From positions 1-35,928 of the forward strand of contig CAJTRL010000039.1 of assembly GCA_910578715.1 (NCBI GenBank): a stretch of 35,928 nucleotides of DNA, given 5' to 3'. The position numbers and the translations under genes were made by a program. Position 1 is the stretch's first letter. Every line of letters begins with the position of its first letter. Source of the stretch: an uncultured Lachnospiraceae bacterium. Its GTDB lineage: Bacteria > Bacillota > Clostridia > Lachnospirales > Lachnospiraceae. Positions 28,623-35,928 of this stretch are shown in pieces. A model generated the notes under the pieces. That model worked only from the letters and a program-made list of their open reading frames with translations, was not told the origin of the DNA and did no database searches.

Positions 28623-30026
28623 GTGCGGGGAAAAAAACAGAACAATCATTATGAAGAAGATAAAGCCCTTCTGCTTTCCTGTATGGAAAAGGCGGTTCAG
28701 GGGGATTTTTCGCAAATCGACGTATCGGCATTTCATGATACGGAGATGGCCGGGAAGTACAATGCGGTGTTAAATGCTTTTCTGAAATCCAATAACAATT
28801 TCGTTATGCGGCTGAATGATTCCATGACGAGAATCGGCGACAGTTCCTGTGTCAAGGAGATGATTGAACAGGTCAATTCCCAGACGGCGGCAATCAGCGA
28901 TATGCGCGGTTCCAGCCAGGAGCTGGAAGACTCTATTCAGAATATCCAGAACGCGGTGCAGAGCATTCAGGGGAATGCTCATGAAATTATCGCCACATCG
29001 CAGAACAGTCTGGCGGGAATGAATGAAAGCGTCCGGATTGTGGATGCGTCTGCGCAACAGGTGCTCGCCATCAATGAACAGGTGGCCGGGTTTAAGGAAA
29101 AAGCAATCAGTATCAACAATATTATCGATATGGTGAAAAAAATCGCAAGCAAAAGCGGTATGCTCGCGCTGAACGCTTCCATCGAAGCGGCGCGTGCCGG
29201 GGAAGCCGGAAAAGGATTTGCGGTGGTTGCCAATCAGATTCGGGACCTTTCCGCGAGCACGACGGCGTCAGCGGAAGATGTGGTGCGGGATGTGGAAGAG
29301 CTGATGAAAGGCATTAATGCGCTTTCCGAATCCATCGAAGAGACGACGACAAGGTTAAAGGATGGAAATGAAAGCGTTCATAAATCCATAGAAGATATCA
29401 GCGGCACACTGGTACAGTTAAACTCTATCAGCGGCGAAATCGACCATATTTATGAAGAAATCAATACGCAGTCGGGGCTGACGCAGAATTTTGTATCGTC
29501 CATCGACCGGATTGCGGACAGCTACGATACGCTGACCGATGAATGTGTGGGTACAGGAGAACACCTGTACCGTATTTCGCGTGACATCGACCGTGCGAGA
29601 AGCGATATGGCGCGGCATAACGCGAAGATTTCGACGCTGGACTGGCTGACCGTTTTTGAAATCGACCATTTGATTTTTACCTGGCGTCTGTATAATAATC
29701 TGGCGGATTTCGAACGACTGAAGATTACACAGCTCAACAATCCGACCGGCTGTAAGTTCGGAAAATGGGTAGCGGAGCAGAAAGATTCCAGAATTACCGG
29801 TTCTTCCGAATTCCGTCAGGCGGTCAGCCTGCATGAGGAGCTTCATAAGTACGGCTGTGATTCCTGGCAGGCCAAAGACCGGGGCGACAGGGAAGGCGCG
29901 CTTGCAAAATTTGACAAGGCTTATGAAGTATACGGAAAATTTAAGAATGCCATCGAAGGACTGCGCAGAGTGATAAGAAGCACCGGGGACAGCGAAGAAA
30001 CGGATATTAAAATATTCTCGATGTAG
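28623..30026 (+). CDS. Soluble methyl-accepting chemotaxis protein with C-terminal CZB domain
   Basis: A GTG start at 28623 with GGAGG at 28611 gives 467 residues with no membrane span. A short N-terminal helical segment leads to a chemoreceptor signalling hairpin with its tip near IASKSGMLALNASIEAARAGEAGKGFAVVANQIRDLS. The C-terminus carries a chemoreceptor zinc-binding (CZB) domain: FEIDHLIFTWRLYNN (about residues 344-358), GCKFGKWV (about 375-382) and SLHEELHKYG (about 400-409), giving the His/Cys/His/His zinc set. Such receptors sense cytoplasmic zinc or oxidants such as hypochlorite. It follows the GH73-like gene by 62 bp and may end the operon. No other chemotaxis gene is adjacent. Confidence 0.92.
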   Translation: MRGKKQNNHYEEDKALLLSCMEKAVQGDFSQIDVSAFHDTEMAGKYNAVLNAFLKSNNNFVMRLNDSMTRIGDSSCVKEMIEQVNSQTAAISDMRGSSQELEDSIQNIQNAVQSIQGNAHEIIATSQNSLAGMNESVRIVDASAQQVLAINEQVAGFKEKAISINNIIDMVKKIASKSGMLALNASIEAARAGEAGKGFAVVANQIRDLSASTTASAEDVVRDVEELMKGINALSESIEETTTRLKDGNESVHKSIEDISGTLVQLNSISGEIDHIYEEINTQSGLTQNFVSSIDRIADSYDTLTDECVGTGEHLYRISRDIDRARSDMARHNAKISTLDWLTVFEIDHLIFTWRLYNNLADFERLKITQLNNPTGCKFGKWVAEQKDSRITGSSEFRQAVSLHEELHKYGCDSWQAKDRGDREGALAKFDKAYEVYGKFKNAIEGLRRVIRSTGDSEETDIKIFSM

Positions 30027-30079
30027 GAGAGGGGCGCTGATGCCATTGCAAACCGCAAAGGCGGACAGCCGGGTGTACA

Positions 30080-31957
30080 ATGAATAAATTGGATGTACTG
30101 AAGAAATATTTCGGCTATTCTGAATTTCGGGAAGGACAGGAAACCCTGATTGACGGTATTTTAGCCGGACGGGATGTGCTTGGAATTATGCCGACGGGTG
30201 CGGGGAAATCCATTTGTTATCAGGTTCCCGCACTTCTTTTTCCGGGAATTACGCTTGTGATATCACCACTCATTTCTCTGATGAAAGACCAGGTTCAGGC
30301 GCTGAATCAGGCGGGCGTTCATGCCGCCTACATCAACAGCTCCCTGAGCGAAGCCCAGATTTCCAAAGCGCTGAGGCTGGCGGCCGGAGGACAGTATAAG
30401 ATTATTTATGTGGCGCCGGAGCGGCTGGAAACCTATGAGTTTCTTTCCTTTGCCAGACAGGCGGAAATTTCGATGCTGACGGTGGATGAAGCGCACTGTA
30501 TTTCCCAGTGGGGACAGGATTTCCGGCCAAGCTACCTGAAAATCGTACAGTTTATGAAACAGCTGGAAAGGCGTCCGGTCGTCAGCGCATTTACCGCGAC
30601 GGCGACGGAAGCGGTCAAAGAAGATATTATCTGCGTTCTCGGTCTCAGGGAGCCGGATGTGCTGGTTACCGGATTTGACCGCAAGAACCTGTATTTTGCG
30701 GTGGATACGCCGAAGAAAAAAGACAGTTATGTCATAAATTATATAAAAGAACATGCGGCGGAAAGCGGCATCGTATATTGCGCTACCAGGAAAAACGTGG
30801 ATATGCTGTATGAAAAACTGTGCGCGGAAGGCATTCCGGCGGCCAGATATCATGCGGGGCTTACCGGAGAGGAGCGGAAACAGGGACAGGAAGATTTCAT
30901 TTTCGATACCCGCCCGGTCATGGTAGCGACGAATGCTTTCGGAATGGGCATCGACAAATCCAACGTCCGTTATGTCCTTCATTACAATATGCCGCAGAGC
31001 CTGGAAAATTATTATCAGGAAGCCGGACGCGCCGGGCGGGACGGCGGGAAAGCGGAGTGTATTCTCCTTTATTCGGCACAGGACGTCATGATAAACCGTT
31101 TCCTGATGGACAACAGAGAGCAGAACGGTGAGTATACGGAGGAAGAAGCCGAAGCGCTCAGGGAGCGGGACGAAGAGCGGCTGAAAAAGATGACCTATTA
31201 CTGCATGACAACGCACTGTCTGCGGGAATATATTCTTCGGTATTTTGGGGAAAAAGAGGCAGTGAACTGTGGTAACTGCCGGAATTGTCTCAGGGAATAC
31301 GAGAAGGTTGATGTAACGGAAACGGTAAAAAGCATCCTTTCCTGTGTCAGGGAAGTCAGACAGCGTTACGGCATCAATGTCATCGCGGGAATGCTGGCCG
31401 GCGATGACCGCGCCAAGCTCAGGGAGTACGGCATGTTTTCCTATCGTTCCTACGGTATTTTAAAGCCGATGCGGGAAGGAGAAATCAAGCAGCTCATCAA
31501 TCAGATGGTGGTGGAGGGACTGCTTTTTGTGACAAATGATAAATACGCGATTTTAAAGATTACGGAGAGGGCGGAGAAAATGTCAGAGAATGACGAACGT
31601 GTCATTTTTGAAAAACCGAAAGAAGAACCGAAGGCGGAGAAAACGATAAGCGGCCAGAAAAAGGCAGCCGGAACAAGGCGGTCCGATATCTTAAATTCCA
31701 GGGGCCTTGAACTGTTTGAACAGCTCCGGGAGCTGCGTACCGAAATTGCAAAAGAGGAGAATCTGCCGCCCTATATTATCTTTGCGGATAAAACGCTGGT
31801 GGATATGTGCGTGCGGGTTCCCTTTGACAAAAAAGACATGCTGAAAGTAACCGGCGTCGGGGAAAACAAATTCAACCGATATGGCGAAAGATTTCTCCAT
31901 ACGATTATGGAATATACCGGAGGAGTCAGGGAAAAGTTTTATTTCGGGGAGGAATAA
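30080..31957 (+). CDS. recQ: ATP-dependent DNA helicase RecQ
   Basis: The protein has full-length RecQ architecture (625 residues). Motif 0/I: YFGYSEFREGQ and GIMPTGAGKSICYQVPAL. Motif II: LTVDEAHCISQWGQDFRPSY. Motif III: SAFTATAT. Motif VI: YYQEAGRAGRDG. Zinc-binding RQC cysteines lie in TTHCLREYILRYFG and NCGNCRNCLREY. A C-terminal HRDC domain (LELFEQLRELRTEIAKEENL to ENKFNRYGERFL) is present. It unwinds DNA 3' to 5' in recombination and repair. It is unlinked in function to its neighbours and probably marks core chromosome. ATG 30080 starts directly at the helicase fold; no strong Shine-Dalgarno is visible. Confidence 0.96.
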   Translation: MNKLDVLKKYFGYSEFREGQETLIDGILAGRDVLGIMPTGAGKSICYQVPALLFPGITLVISPLISLMKDQVQALNQAGVHAAYINSSLSEAQISKALRLAAGGQYKIIYVAPERLETYEFLSFARQAEISMLTVDEAHCISQWGQDFRPSYLKIVQFMKQLERRPVVSAFTATATEAVKEDIICVLGLREPDVLVTGFDRKNLYFAVDTPKKKDSYVINYIKEHAAESGIVYCATRKNVDMLYEKLCAEGIPAARYHAGLTGEERKQGQEDFIFDTRPVMVATNAFGMGIDKSNVRYVLHYNMPQSLENYYQEAGRAGRDGGKAECILLYSAQDVMINRFLMDNREQNGEYTEEEAEALRERDEERLKKMTYYCMTTHCLREYILRYFGEKEAVNCGNCRNCLREYEKVDVTETVKSILSCVREVRQRYGINVIAGMLAGDDRAKLREYGMFSYRSYGILKPMREGEIKQLINQMVVEGLLFVTNDKYAILKITERAEKMSENDERVIFEKPKEEPKAEKTISGQKKAAGTRRSDILNSRGLELFEQLRELRTEIAKEENLPPYIIFADKTLVDMCVRVPFDKKDMLKVTGVGENKFNRYGERFLHTIMEYTGGVREKFYFGEE

Positions 31958-31969
31958 AGTCTTTTGTCG

Positions 31970-31994
31970 AAAGGGAATAATCCCTTTACTTTTG
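31970..31994 (+). terminator. Weak terminator after recQ
   Basis: A 7-bp stem, AAAGGGA at 31970-31976 with TCCCTTT at 31981-31987, loop ATAA, is followed by ACTTTTG. It overlaps the -35 of the next promoter. Confidence 0.5.
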
Positions 31995-32013
31995 CAAGTG
32001 GGGATGATAGAAT
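31985..32013 (+). promoter_or_regulatory. Possible promoter of the PocR-domain chemoreceptor gene
   Basis: TTTACT at 31985-31990 and TAGAAT at 32008-32013 have 17-bp spacing. The -35 is weak (4/6) and the -10 good (5/6). The start codon lies 71 bp downstream. Confidence 0.4.
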
Positions 32014-32084
32014 AAACATACATAAAATTTGTGCGATTGTCTTTAATATTGTGCAAAATTCACATGAGAAAGGACAGGGGAGAA

Positions 32085-32858
32085 ATGAGGATTGAGGATT
32101 TCTGTGACATGGTCAAATTTGAAAATATTATGGACAACTGGGCTAAAAGTACGGGCCTGGCGACCGTAGCCGTTGGTGCGGATGGAAAATACATCAGCGA
32201 ATGCTATAATTTCACAGATTTTTGTATCAAACTGACAAGGGGCAGCAAAGAGGGATGCAGACGCTGCGAAAAATGTGACCAGGAAGGACAGGGCGTATAT
32301 TCCTGTCATGCCGGACTGGTTGATTTTGGCATTCCGATTACGTTGAGCGACGGCACGGTGCTCGGCAGCGTTATCGGCGGCCAGGTGCTCCCGGAAAATC
32401 CGGATGACAGCAAATTCCGGGCGACGGCGAGAGAGCTCGGCATCAACGAAGACACTTATATAGAGGCGCTGCATAAAGTAAATGTAAAGACGAGGGAAGA
32501 AATCGAAGCATCGGCGAATCTGCTCGGCGATGTTATCAATATGTTTGTGCGTTCCAGCTATCAGGAAAAACAGAACGAGCGCATTCTGGAGAAACTGCGC
32601 AACGGAATTGCAAAGGCGGCGAAAGAAATTGACGCGGCTAATGCAAGCACTTCCCAGATAGCGGCTTTCAGCAAAAGACAGAACATGCTGGCGTTAAACG
32701 CTTCCATAGAGGCGGCACGCGCGGGAGAAAGCGGAAAAGGTTTTGCGGTCGTTGCCGCGGAAGTACAGAAGCTCGCCGGAGGCATGGCGGAAACGAGCCG
32801 GGAAATCGATGAGAGGCTGACACACCTTACCGTTACCATCAATGAACTGAACGATTAA
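32085..32858 (+). CDS. PocR-domain mini methyl-accepting chemotaxis protein
   Basis: A start at ATG 32085, after AAGGACAGGGGA, gives 257 residues. An in-frame ATG at 32031 lies before the ribosome binding site. Residues about 1-150 form a PocR sensory domain with the cysteine cluster SKEGCRRCEKCDQEGQ and YSCHAGLVDFGIPITLSDGTVLGSVIGGQVL, which in relatives binds small diols or a metal centre. The rest is a very short chemoreceptor signalling hairpin: KRQNMLALNASIEAARAGESGKGFAVVAAEVQKLAG. There are no membrane spans and no methylation-helix extension. The tip sequence is intact, so it could still activate CheA. It is the second soluble chemoreceptor within 4 kb. Confidence 0.92.
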   Translation: MRIEDFCDMVKFENIMDNWAKSTGLATVAVGADGKYISECYNFTDFCIKLTRGSKEGCRRCEKCDQEGQGVYSCHAGLVDFGIPITLSDGTVLGSVIGGQVLPENPDDSKFRATARELGINEDTYIEALHKVNVKTREEIEASANLLGDVINMFVRSSYQEKQNERILEKLRNGIAKAAKEIDAANASTSQIAAFSKRQNMLALNASIEAARAGESGKGFAVVAAEVQKLAGGMAETSREIDERLTHLTVTINELND

Positions 32859-32973
32859 CAGCGAAATAGAATAATAACGAAATAAGGAAACAGCAGAATA
32901 AGACGATAACGAAATAAAGAATAGAATAATGGATTAAGAACAGAAAAAACAAAAGACAAGAGAGGAAATACAT

Positions 32974-33708
32974 ATGGCCTATTTATCAGAATTTGTCGGA
33001 AGTTTTATTTTTCTGGCGGGCGGATATGCGTATATGTGTAATATCTCGTTAAAGAAAACATTAGTATCGGCGCTGAATTATATTGAACTGGTTTTTGCAT
33101 GGAGCCTTGCTGTGGGATTCGGCCTTGCGGTGTCCGCGATTATGGGTGGTCCGGCATATCTGAATCCGGGCGTTGTTTTTGGCAGCGTAATCTATAACGG
33201 TCTGGGAATCGGTGAGGCGGCAGTTTATCTGCTGATGGAATTTCTGGCTGCGGGCTCGGCCGTAGCTGTCTGTATGATTTTCTTCTGGGATTCTTTCAAG
33301 GCATCCGGTGATGCGCCGAAGCGCGGTATTTTTTCAGCTTATCCGGTGGAAAAAAATCTTCCGCTGAATTTTGTACAGGAACTGATTGCGACATTCTTTT
33401 TCCTGTTTATTGTGTTTATGTGCATTGCGGGTGTCAGCGACCTGAAAGCCGGAAATCAGTCATTGATTATCGGGCTGGTGGGATTTGGCGCGGTTGCATT
33501 TCTTTCTTTATCGTTTAACAGTACGGGATTCAGCATGAATGCCATGCGTTCCGTATTTAGCAGCGTCTGGTTTGCGATTCTTCCGATTCCGAACAAGGGA
33601 CAGGAGAAAGTGGACTGGACATACCAGCTGATTGTCAATCTCGCCGGTTCATCCATCGGCGGTATTCTGGCAGTCATTGCGACCACTTATTTGAAGAGTA
33701 TTTTATAA
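32974..33708 (+). CDS. Aquaporin/glycerol facilitator (MIP)-like channel with altered NPA motifs
   Basis: The 244-residue protein has six hydrophobic spans and two half-helix loops in the MIP arrangement. Loop 1 reads PAYLNPGVVFGS (N64-P65-G66 instead of NPA). Loop 2 reads TGFSMNAMRSVFSS (N189-A190-M191-R192 instead of NPAR). The N-terminal EFVGSFIFLAGG and the second-half QELIATFFFLFIVFM are typical paired MIP helices. The family conducts water, glycerol or small neutral solutes; selectivity cannot be read from these loops. GAGAGGAAATAC supplies the ribosome binding site. The 115-bp gap before it is A-rich with repeated GATAACGAAATAA-type units. Confidence 0.75.
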   Translation: MAYLSEFVGSFIFLAGGYAYMCNISLKKTLVSALNYIELVFAWSLAVGFGLAVSAIMGGPAYLNPGVVFGSVIYNGLGIGEAAVYLLMEFLAAGSAVAVCMIFFWDSFKASGDAPKRGIFSAYPVEKNLPLNFVQELIATFFFLFIVFMCIAGVSDLKAGNQSLIIGLVGFGAVAFLSLSFNSTGFSMNAMRSVFSSVWFAILPIPNKGQEKVDWTYQLIVNLAGSSIGGILAVIATTYLKSIL

Positions 33709-33727
33709 AGGGGAAGGAGGGATTGTT

Positions 33728-34489
33728 ATGAGTACGATGTCAGTCGGCAGAGGAATGTTCAATATTTATTCCCATATTGCGAGCGGAAAACGCATTAACT
33801 CCGCGGCGGATGATGCGGCGGGCCTTGCGATTGCAAAGCGGATGAAACTGGAAGAGACCGGGCTGAACGTCGGCGCGCAGAATGCGCAAATGGGAATTGC
33901 CGCGTTAAATGTGGCGGACGGAGCGTTAGGCGGTGTGACGGATTATCTGCAGAGAATCCGCGACCTTGCGGTGCGCTCGATGAACGGAATCAATTCACCT
34001 TCGGATAAAGCGATTTATCAGAGAGAAATTGACCAGATGAAACAGGGCATTCAGTCCCTTGCGGAAGGCACTTCTCTGAACGAACAGAAGTTGCTTGACG
34101 GAAGCATGGCCGATTTGGAACTGGTAACGAATCCGAGCGGCGGAAGCCGGAGAATCCAGATGGCGAATACCACGCTGGAAGCGCTCGGCATTGCGGATTT
34201 GGATGTAACTTCCGAAGATTTCAATCTGGATGCGATTGATAAGGCGCTGGATATGGTGTCGTCCCAGAGAAGCAGCATCGGCGCTTCGACGAATGGTCTG
34301 GAGTATACTTATAACTATAATACATCTGCGTCTTTGCAGCAGTTGAAGTCAAGAAGCAGTCTGGAGGATTTGGATTTGCCGAAAGCTGTTTCCGAGAAGC
34401 AGAAGAAAGAGCTTCTTTTCCAGTATCAGACATTTATGCTGAAGCGGAAAATGGAAGAGGAAGAAAAGACCAATAAGCTGCTTTTCTAA
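33728..34489 (+). CDS. Short flagellin-like protein with trimmed D0 ends
   Basis: This 253-residue protein has the conserved flagellin N-terminal core HIASGKRINSAADDAAGLAI, NAQMGIAALNVADGALGGVTDYLQRIRDLAVRSMNG and SLNEQKLLDGS. It lacks about 20 residues of the usual extreme N-terminus (the MVIQHN...A type D0 helix). After VSSQRSSIGASTNGLEYTYN the expected C-terminal D0 is replaced by a charged tail, EKQKKELLFQYQTFMLKRKM followed by EEEEKTNKLLF. D0 helices mediate filament packing, so this may be a minor, regulatory or non-filament flagellin. GGGGAAGGAGGG precedes ATG 33728, 20 bp after the channel gene. It ends at a strong terminator. Confidence 0.88.
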   Translation: MSTMSVGRGMFNIYSHIASGKRINSAADDAAGLAIAKRMKLEETGLNVGAQNAQMGIAALNVADGALGGVTDYLQRIRDLAVRSMNGINSPSDKAIYQREIDQMKQGIQSLAEGTSLNEQKLLDGSMADLELVTNPSGGSRRIQMANTTLEALGIADLDVTSEDFNLDAIDKALDMVSSQRSSIGASTNGLEYTYNYNTSASLQQLKSRSSLEDLDLPKAVSEKQKKELLFQYQTFMLKRKMEEEEKTNKLLF

Positions 34490-34504
34490 AAATTGTGATA
34501 TGTT

Positions 34505-34543
34505 GCCCCGGAGATACGTCAGAGCGTATTGCCGGGGCTTTTT
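34505..34543 (+). terminator. Strong rho-independent terminator after the flagellin gene
   Basis: GCCCCGG at 34505-34511 pairs with CCGGGGC at 34532-34538. An inner ATACG/CGTAT extension continues the stem, and TTTTTG follows. Confidence 0.9.
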
Positions 34544-34655
34544 GTATGCGGTGAACGTGGATAAAAAAGGGCATGGTAATGCAAAATGGGAAAAACAGAG
34601 GTGAATTATAGTAAATAACAAAAAAATGCGTTCATAATCAACATAACAAAAAATA

Positions 34656-34684
34656 TTGACAAAATTATAAAAGTGTTTTAAAAT
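34656..34684 (+). promoter_or_regulatory. Sigma-A promoter of the restriction-modification island
   Basis: A consensus TTGACA at 34656-34661, a 17-bp spacer and TAAAAT at 34679-34684 lie in very AT-rich DNA upstream of the small unknown gene. Confidence 0.75.
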
Positions 34685-34712
34685 AATAATGTTCAAAAAA
34701 CACATAACAAAA

Positions 34713-34742
34713 AAGACTATAAGGAGGCAACCTTACAGTCTT
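34713..34742 (+). promoter_or_regulatory. Leader hairpin containing an AAGGAGG motif
   Basis: AAGACT at 34713-34718 pairs with AGTCTT at 34737-34742, and TAAGG (34720-34724) pairs with CCTTA (34731-34735), around an A-C mismatch and a 6-nt loop. AAGGAGG at 34721-34727 lies within the stem-loop but no start codon follows at a usable distance, and there is no T-run. It may be a transcript-stabilising or attenuating leader, or the remains of a leader peptide. Confidence 0.4.
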
Positions 34743-34761
34743 CAGAAAATCGAAGCATAAT

Positions 34762-35064
34762 ATGGAATCGCAACGACTTTATACAAAAATAATTATAGCA
34801 TATTATGCCAGGCAGTTCAATTGTTATGAGAAAGGAGAATATTTGGCAGAGAAAAAAGAAAGCAAAAAAGAAGAAGATGTAGTATATATTTTTACACCAT
34901 ATATAGGAAAAATGAAATATTATAATAAACCAATAGAGTGGATGGATAAGCTATGTAGTGATGGAAAGGTTAAGCGGGAAGTAACAAAACGGACTTCGGT
35001 ACTGGAATGTAGGCGAAATTCTAATCATTGTTATGTGGTTGATTATACTGAAGATAGGGTGTAG
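34762..35064 (+). CDS. Small unknown protein upstream of hsdS
   Basis: This AT-rich ORF of up to 100 residues includes YARQFNCYEKGEYLAEKKES, VVYIFTPYIGKMKYYNKPIE and VLECRRNSNHCYVVDYTEDR. I recognise no family. ATG 34762 lacks a ribosome binding site. An in-frame TTG at 34843, preceded by AAAGGAG at 34831-34837, would give a 73-residue protein and may be the real start. The gene is first in the restriction-modification island and could be an accessory or control protein. Confidence 0.55.
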   Translation: MESQRLYTKIIIAYYARQFNCYEKGEYLAEKKESKKEEDVVYIFTPYIGKMKYYNKPIEWMDKLCSDGKVKREVTKRTSVLECRRNSNHCYVVDYTEDRV

Positions 35065-35067
35065 TAA

Positions 35068-35107
35068 TTGACAATAATCTGCTGGTTTATAAAAAATAGA
35101 CCAGTAG
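35068..35107 (+). promoter_or_regulatory. Possible internal promoter with inverted repeat before hsdS
   Basis: TTGACA at 35068-35073 is followed by an imperfect inverted repeat, CTGCTGGT at 35079-35086 with ACCAGTAG at 35100-35107 (7 of 8 bp). The -10 position is AT-only and ambiguous. This could allow separate control of hsdS and hsdM. Confidence 0.35.
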
Positions 35108-35140
35108 ATAGCACTATGATAATGAAATAGGAGGAAAGTA

Positions 35141-35731
35141 GTGAGATTAGATGAAGCTGCTGTCATTAATACCGGGCTTGTAACAGCGAGAAAACAGGCA
35201 AGAGGTGTGAACGATAGTATTATACAATACAAATTATTAAATTTAAAAGCAATTAATAATAAAGGTTTTATTGAAGATTCTTTACTTGACGATTTTGTAA
35301 CGCCAGAGGAAATAAAGCCGGCCTATATAACACAAATGAGAGACATTGTTGTAAGATTGACATTCCCATTTACGGCAGTACTGATTGATGAAATGCACAC
35401 GGGGCTGGTTATACCGTCTCACTTTGTAGTGATTAGAACAGATACAAAAAGAATTATTCCAGAATATCTATTTTGGCTGTTAAATACTGAAAAAGTGCTA
35501 CAACAGCTTCAGCAAAACGTCAATAGTACCATGATAGGTACAGTTAAACCTATGTCATATGCATCATTGAATATTGAAAAGATAACATTAGAGGAACAAA
35601 GAAAAATAGCGGATATTTATTTATTGTCAAAAAAAGAATTGATGTTATTAGAGCGGCTTACAAAACAGAAAGAGTTGTATTATAAAACTGCTATTGATAA
35701 AATTCAGAAAGAAATGAGGGAAAAATTATGA
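35141..35731 (+). CDS. hsdS: Type I restriction-modification specificity subunit, half-length
   Basis: A GTG start at 35141 follows a strong AGGAGG. The 196-residue product resembles one Methylase_S half-repeat. A target-recognition region reads VIPSHFVVIRTDTKRIIPEYLFWLLNTEKV and GTVKPMSYASLNIEKITLEEQRKIADI. A coiled conserved helix follows (KKELMLLERLTKQKELYYKT). Full HsdS has two target domains in about 400 residues; here there is one, so the protein would need to dimerise, giving a palindromic bipartite target, or pair with another S subunit. The stop overlaps the hsdM start by ATGA. Family identity is good; target sequence unknown. Confidence 0.8.
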   Translation: MRLDEAAVINTGLVTARKQARGVNDSIIQYKLLNLKAINNKGFIEDSLLDDFVTPEEIKPAYITQMRDIVVRLTFPFTAVLIDEMHTGLVIPSHFVVIRTDTKRIIPEYLFWLLNTEKVLQQLQQNVNSTMIGTVKPMSYASLNIEKITLEEQRKIADIYLLSKKELMLLERLTKQKELYYKTAIDKIQKEMREKL

Positions 35732-35928
35732 AAACAACAAAGAGTGATATTGAAAAAACTTTGTGGAAAGCCTGTGATAGTTTTAGAGGGAAAATTGATA
35801 GTTCAAGATATAAAGATTACATTTTATCAATGTTATTTGTAAAATATTTAAGTGATGTCTGCACGGAAACAAAGGATAGATATCTGTGGCAATATGCAGG
35901 AGATATTCGTAGAGTAGAGCGCGCGTGC
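35728..35928 (+). CDS. hsdM: Type I restriction-modification methyltransferase HsdM, N-terminal fragment at window edge
   Basis: ATG 35728 overlaps the hsdS stop. The 67 visible residues carry the HsdM N-terminal helical signature: LWKACDSFRGKIDSSRYKDY, ILSMLFVKYLSDV and GDIRRVERA. HsdM binds SAM and methylates adenine as part of an M2S complex. The catalytic N-P-P-F/Y motif lies beyond the window. Order S then M is less common than M then S. The restriction subunit was not seen and may follow. Confidence 0.88.
   Translation, partial: MKTTKSDIEKTLWKACDSFRGKIDSSRYKDYILSMLFVKYLSDVCTETKDRYLWQYAGDIRRVERAC

Noticed and set aside
32859..32973. A-rich repeats before the channel gene as a regulatory array
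   Set aside because: Units such as GATAACGAAATAA are irregular and low in complexity. No symmetry or fixed spacing supports protein binding.

Overview
The window looks like a chromosomal segment of a motile, Gram-positive Clostridia, most likely family Lachnospiraceae. This is inferred from clostridial-type AgrB/AgrD, GGAGG-type ribosome binding sites, ATGA-coupled genes, a short clostridial-type flagellin, soluble chemoreceptors and RsbU/RsbV/RsbW-type partner-switching proteins. I see no rRNA or tRNA gene. Almost every gene is on the + strand. The exception is the IS110-family transposase.

Region 1 (1-1620) is an agr quorum-sensing locus: the 3' end of an AgrC-type kinase, a LytTR-style direct-repeat operator, agrB and an overlapping agrD. 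The encoded AgrD has no Cys and carries Ser/Thr where the ring nucleophile should be. Region 2 (1676-9397) is a tight five-gene operon: a VWA-like lipoprotein, a multispanning membrane protein, a tubulin/FtsZ-like GTPase, a giant protein with an actin/Hsp70-type ATPase core, and a single-pass membrane protein. I do not recognise it as a named system. It is one of the two strongest candidates here for an undescribed system.

Region 3 (9398-17820) is a mosaic. It holds two tandem XRE regulators, an unusual fusion of an OLD/ABC-type ATPase with a SAM methyltransferase, a candidate structured RNA, a membrane protein, a second AAA ATPase, an IS110-family insertion sequence, and a tyrosine recombinase with palindromic and tandem repeats upstream.

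Region 4 (17939-30026) is a long run of co-directional genes, many overlapping. It contains a PGRP-type amidase, a protein resembling part of the edema-factor adenylyl cyclase core, a GH24 lysozyme, two DUF2589-like proteins with a small protein between them, a further small protein, a STAS anti-anti-sigma protein, a GNAT protein with two in-frame tandem repeat arrays, a Cache-HAMP-PP2C-HATPase sensor phosphatase/kinase, an unknown protein, a degenerate GH73-like protein and a soluble zinc-binding-type chemoreceptor. Wall hydrolases plus DUF2589 proteins under apparent partner-switch control make this the second candidate novel system.

Region 5 (30080-34543) carries recQ, a PocR-domain mini-chemoreceptor, a divergent aquaporin-like channel and a trimmed flagellin that ends at a strong terminator. 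Region 6 (34544-35928) is clearly AT-richer. It carries a small unknown gene, a half-length type I restriction specificity subunit and the start of hsdM, and looks like a horizontally acquired restriction-modification island that continues past the window.
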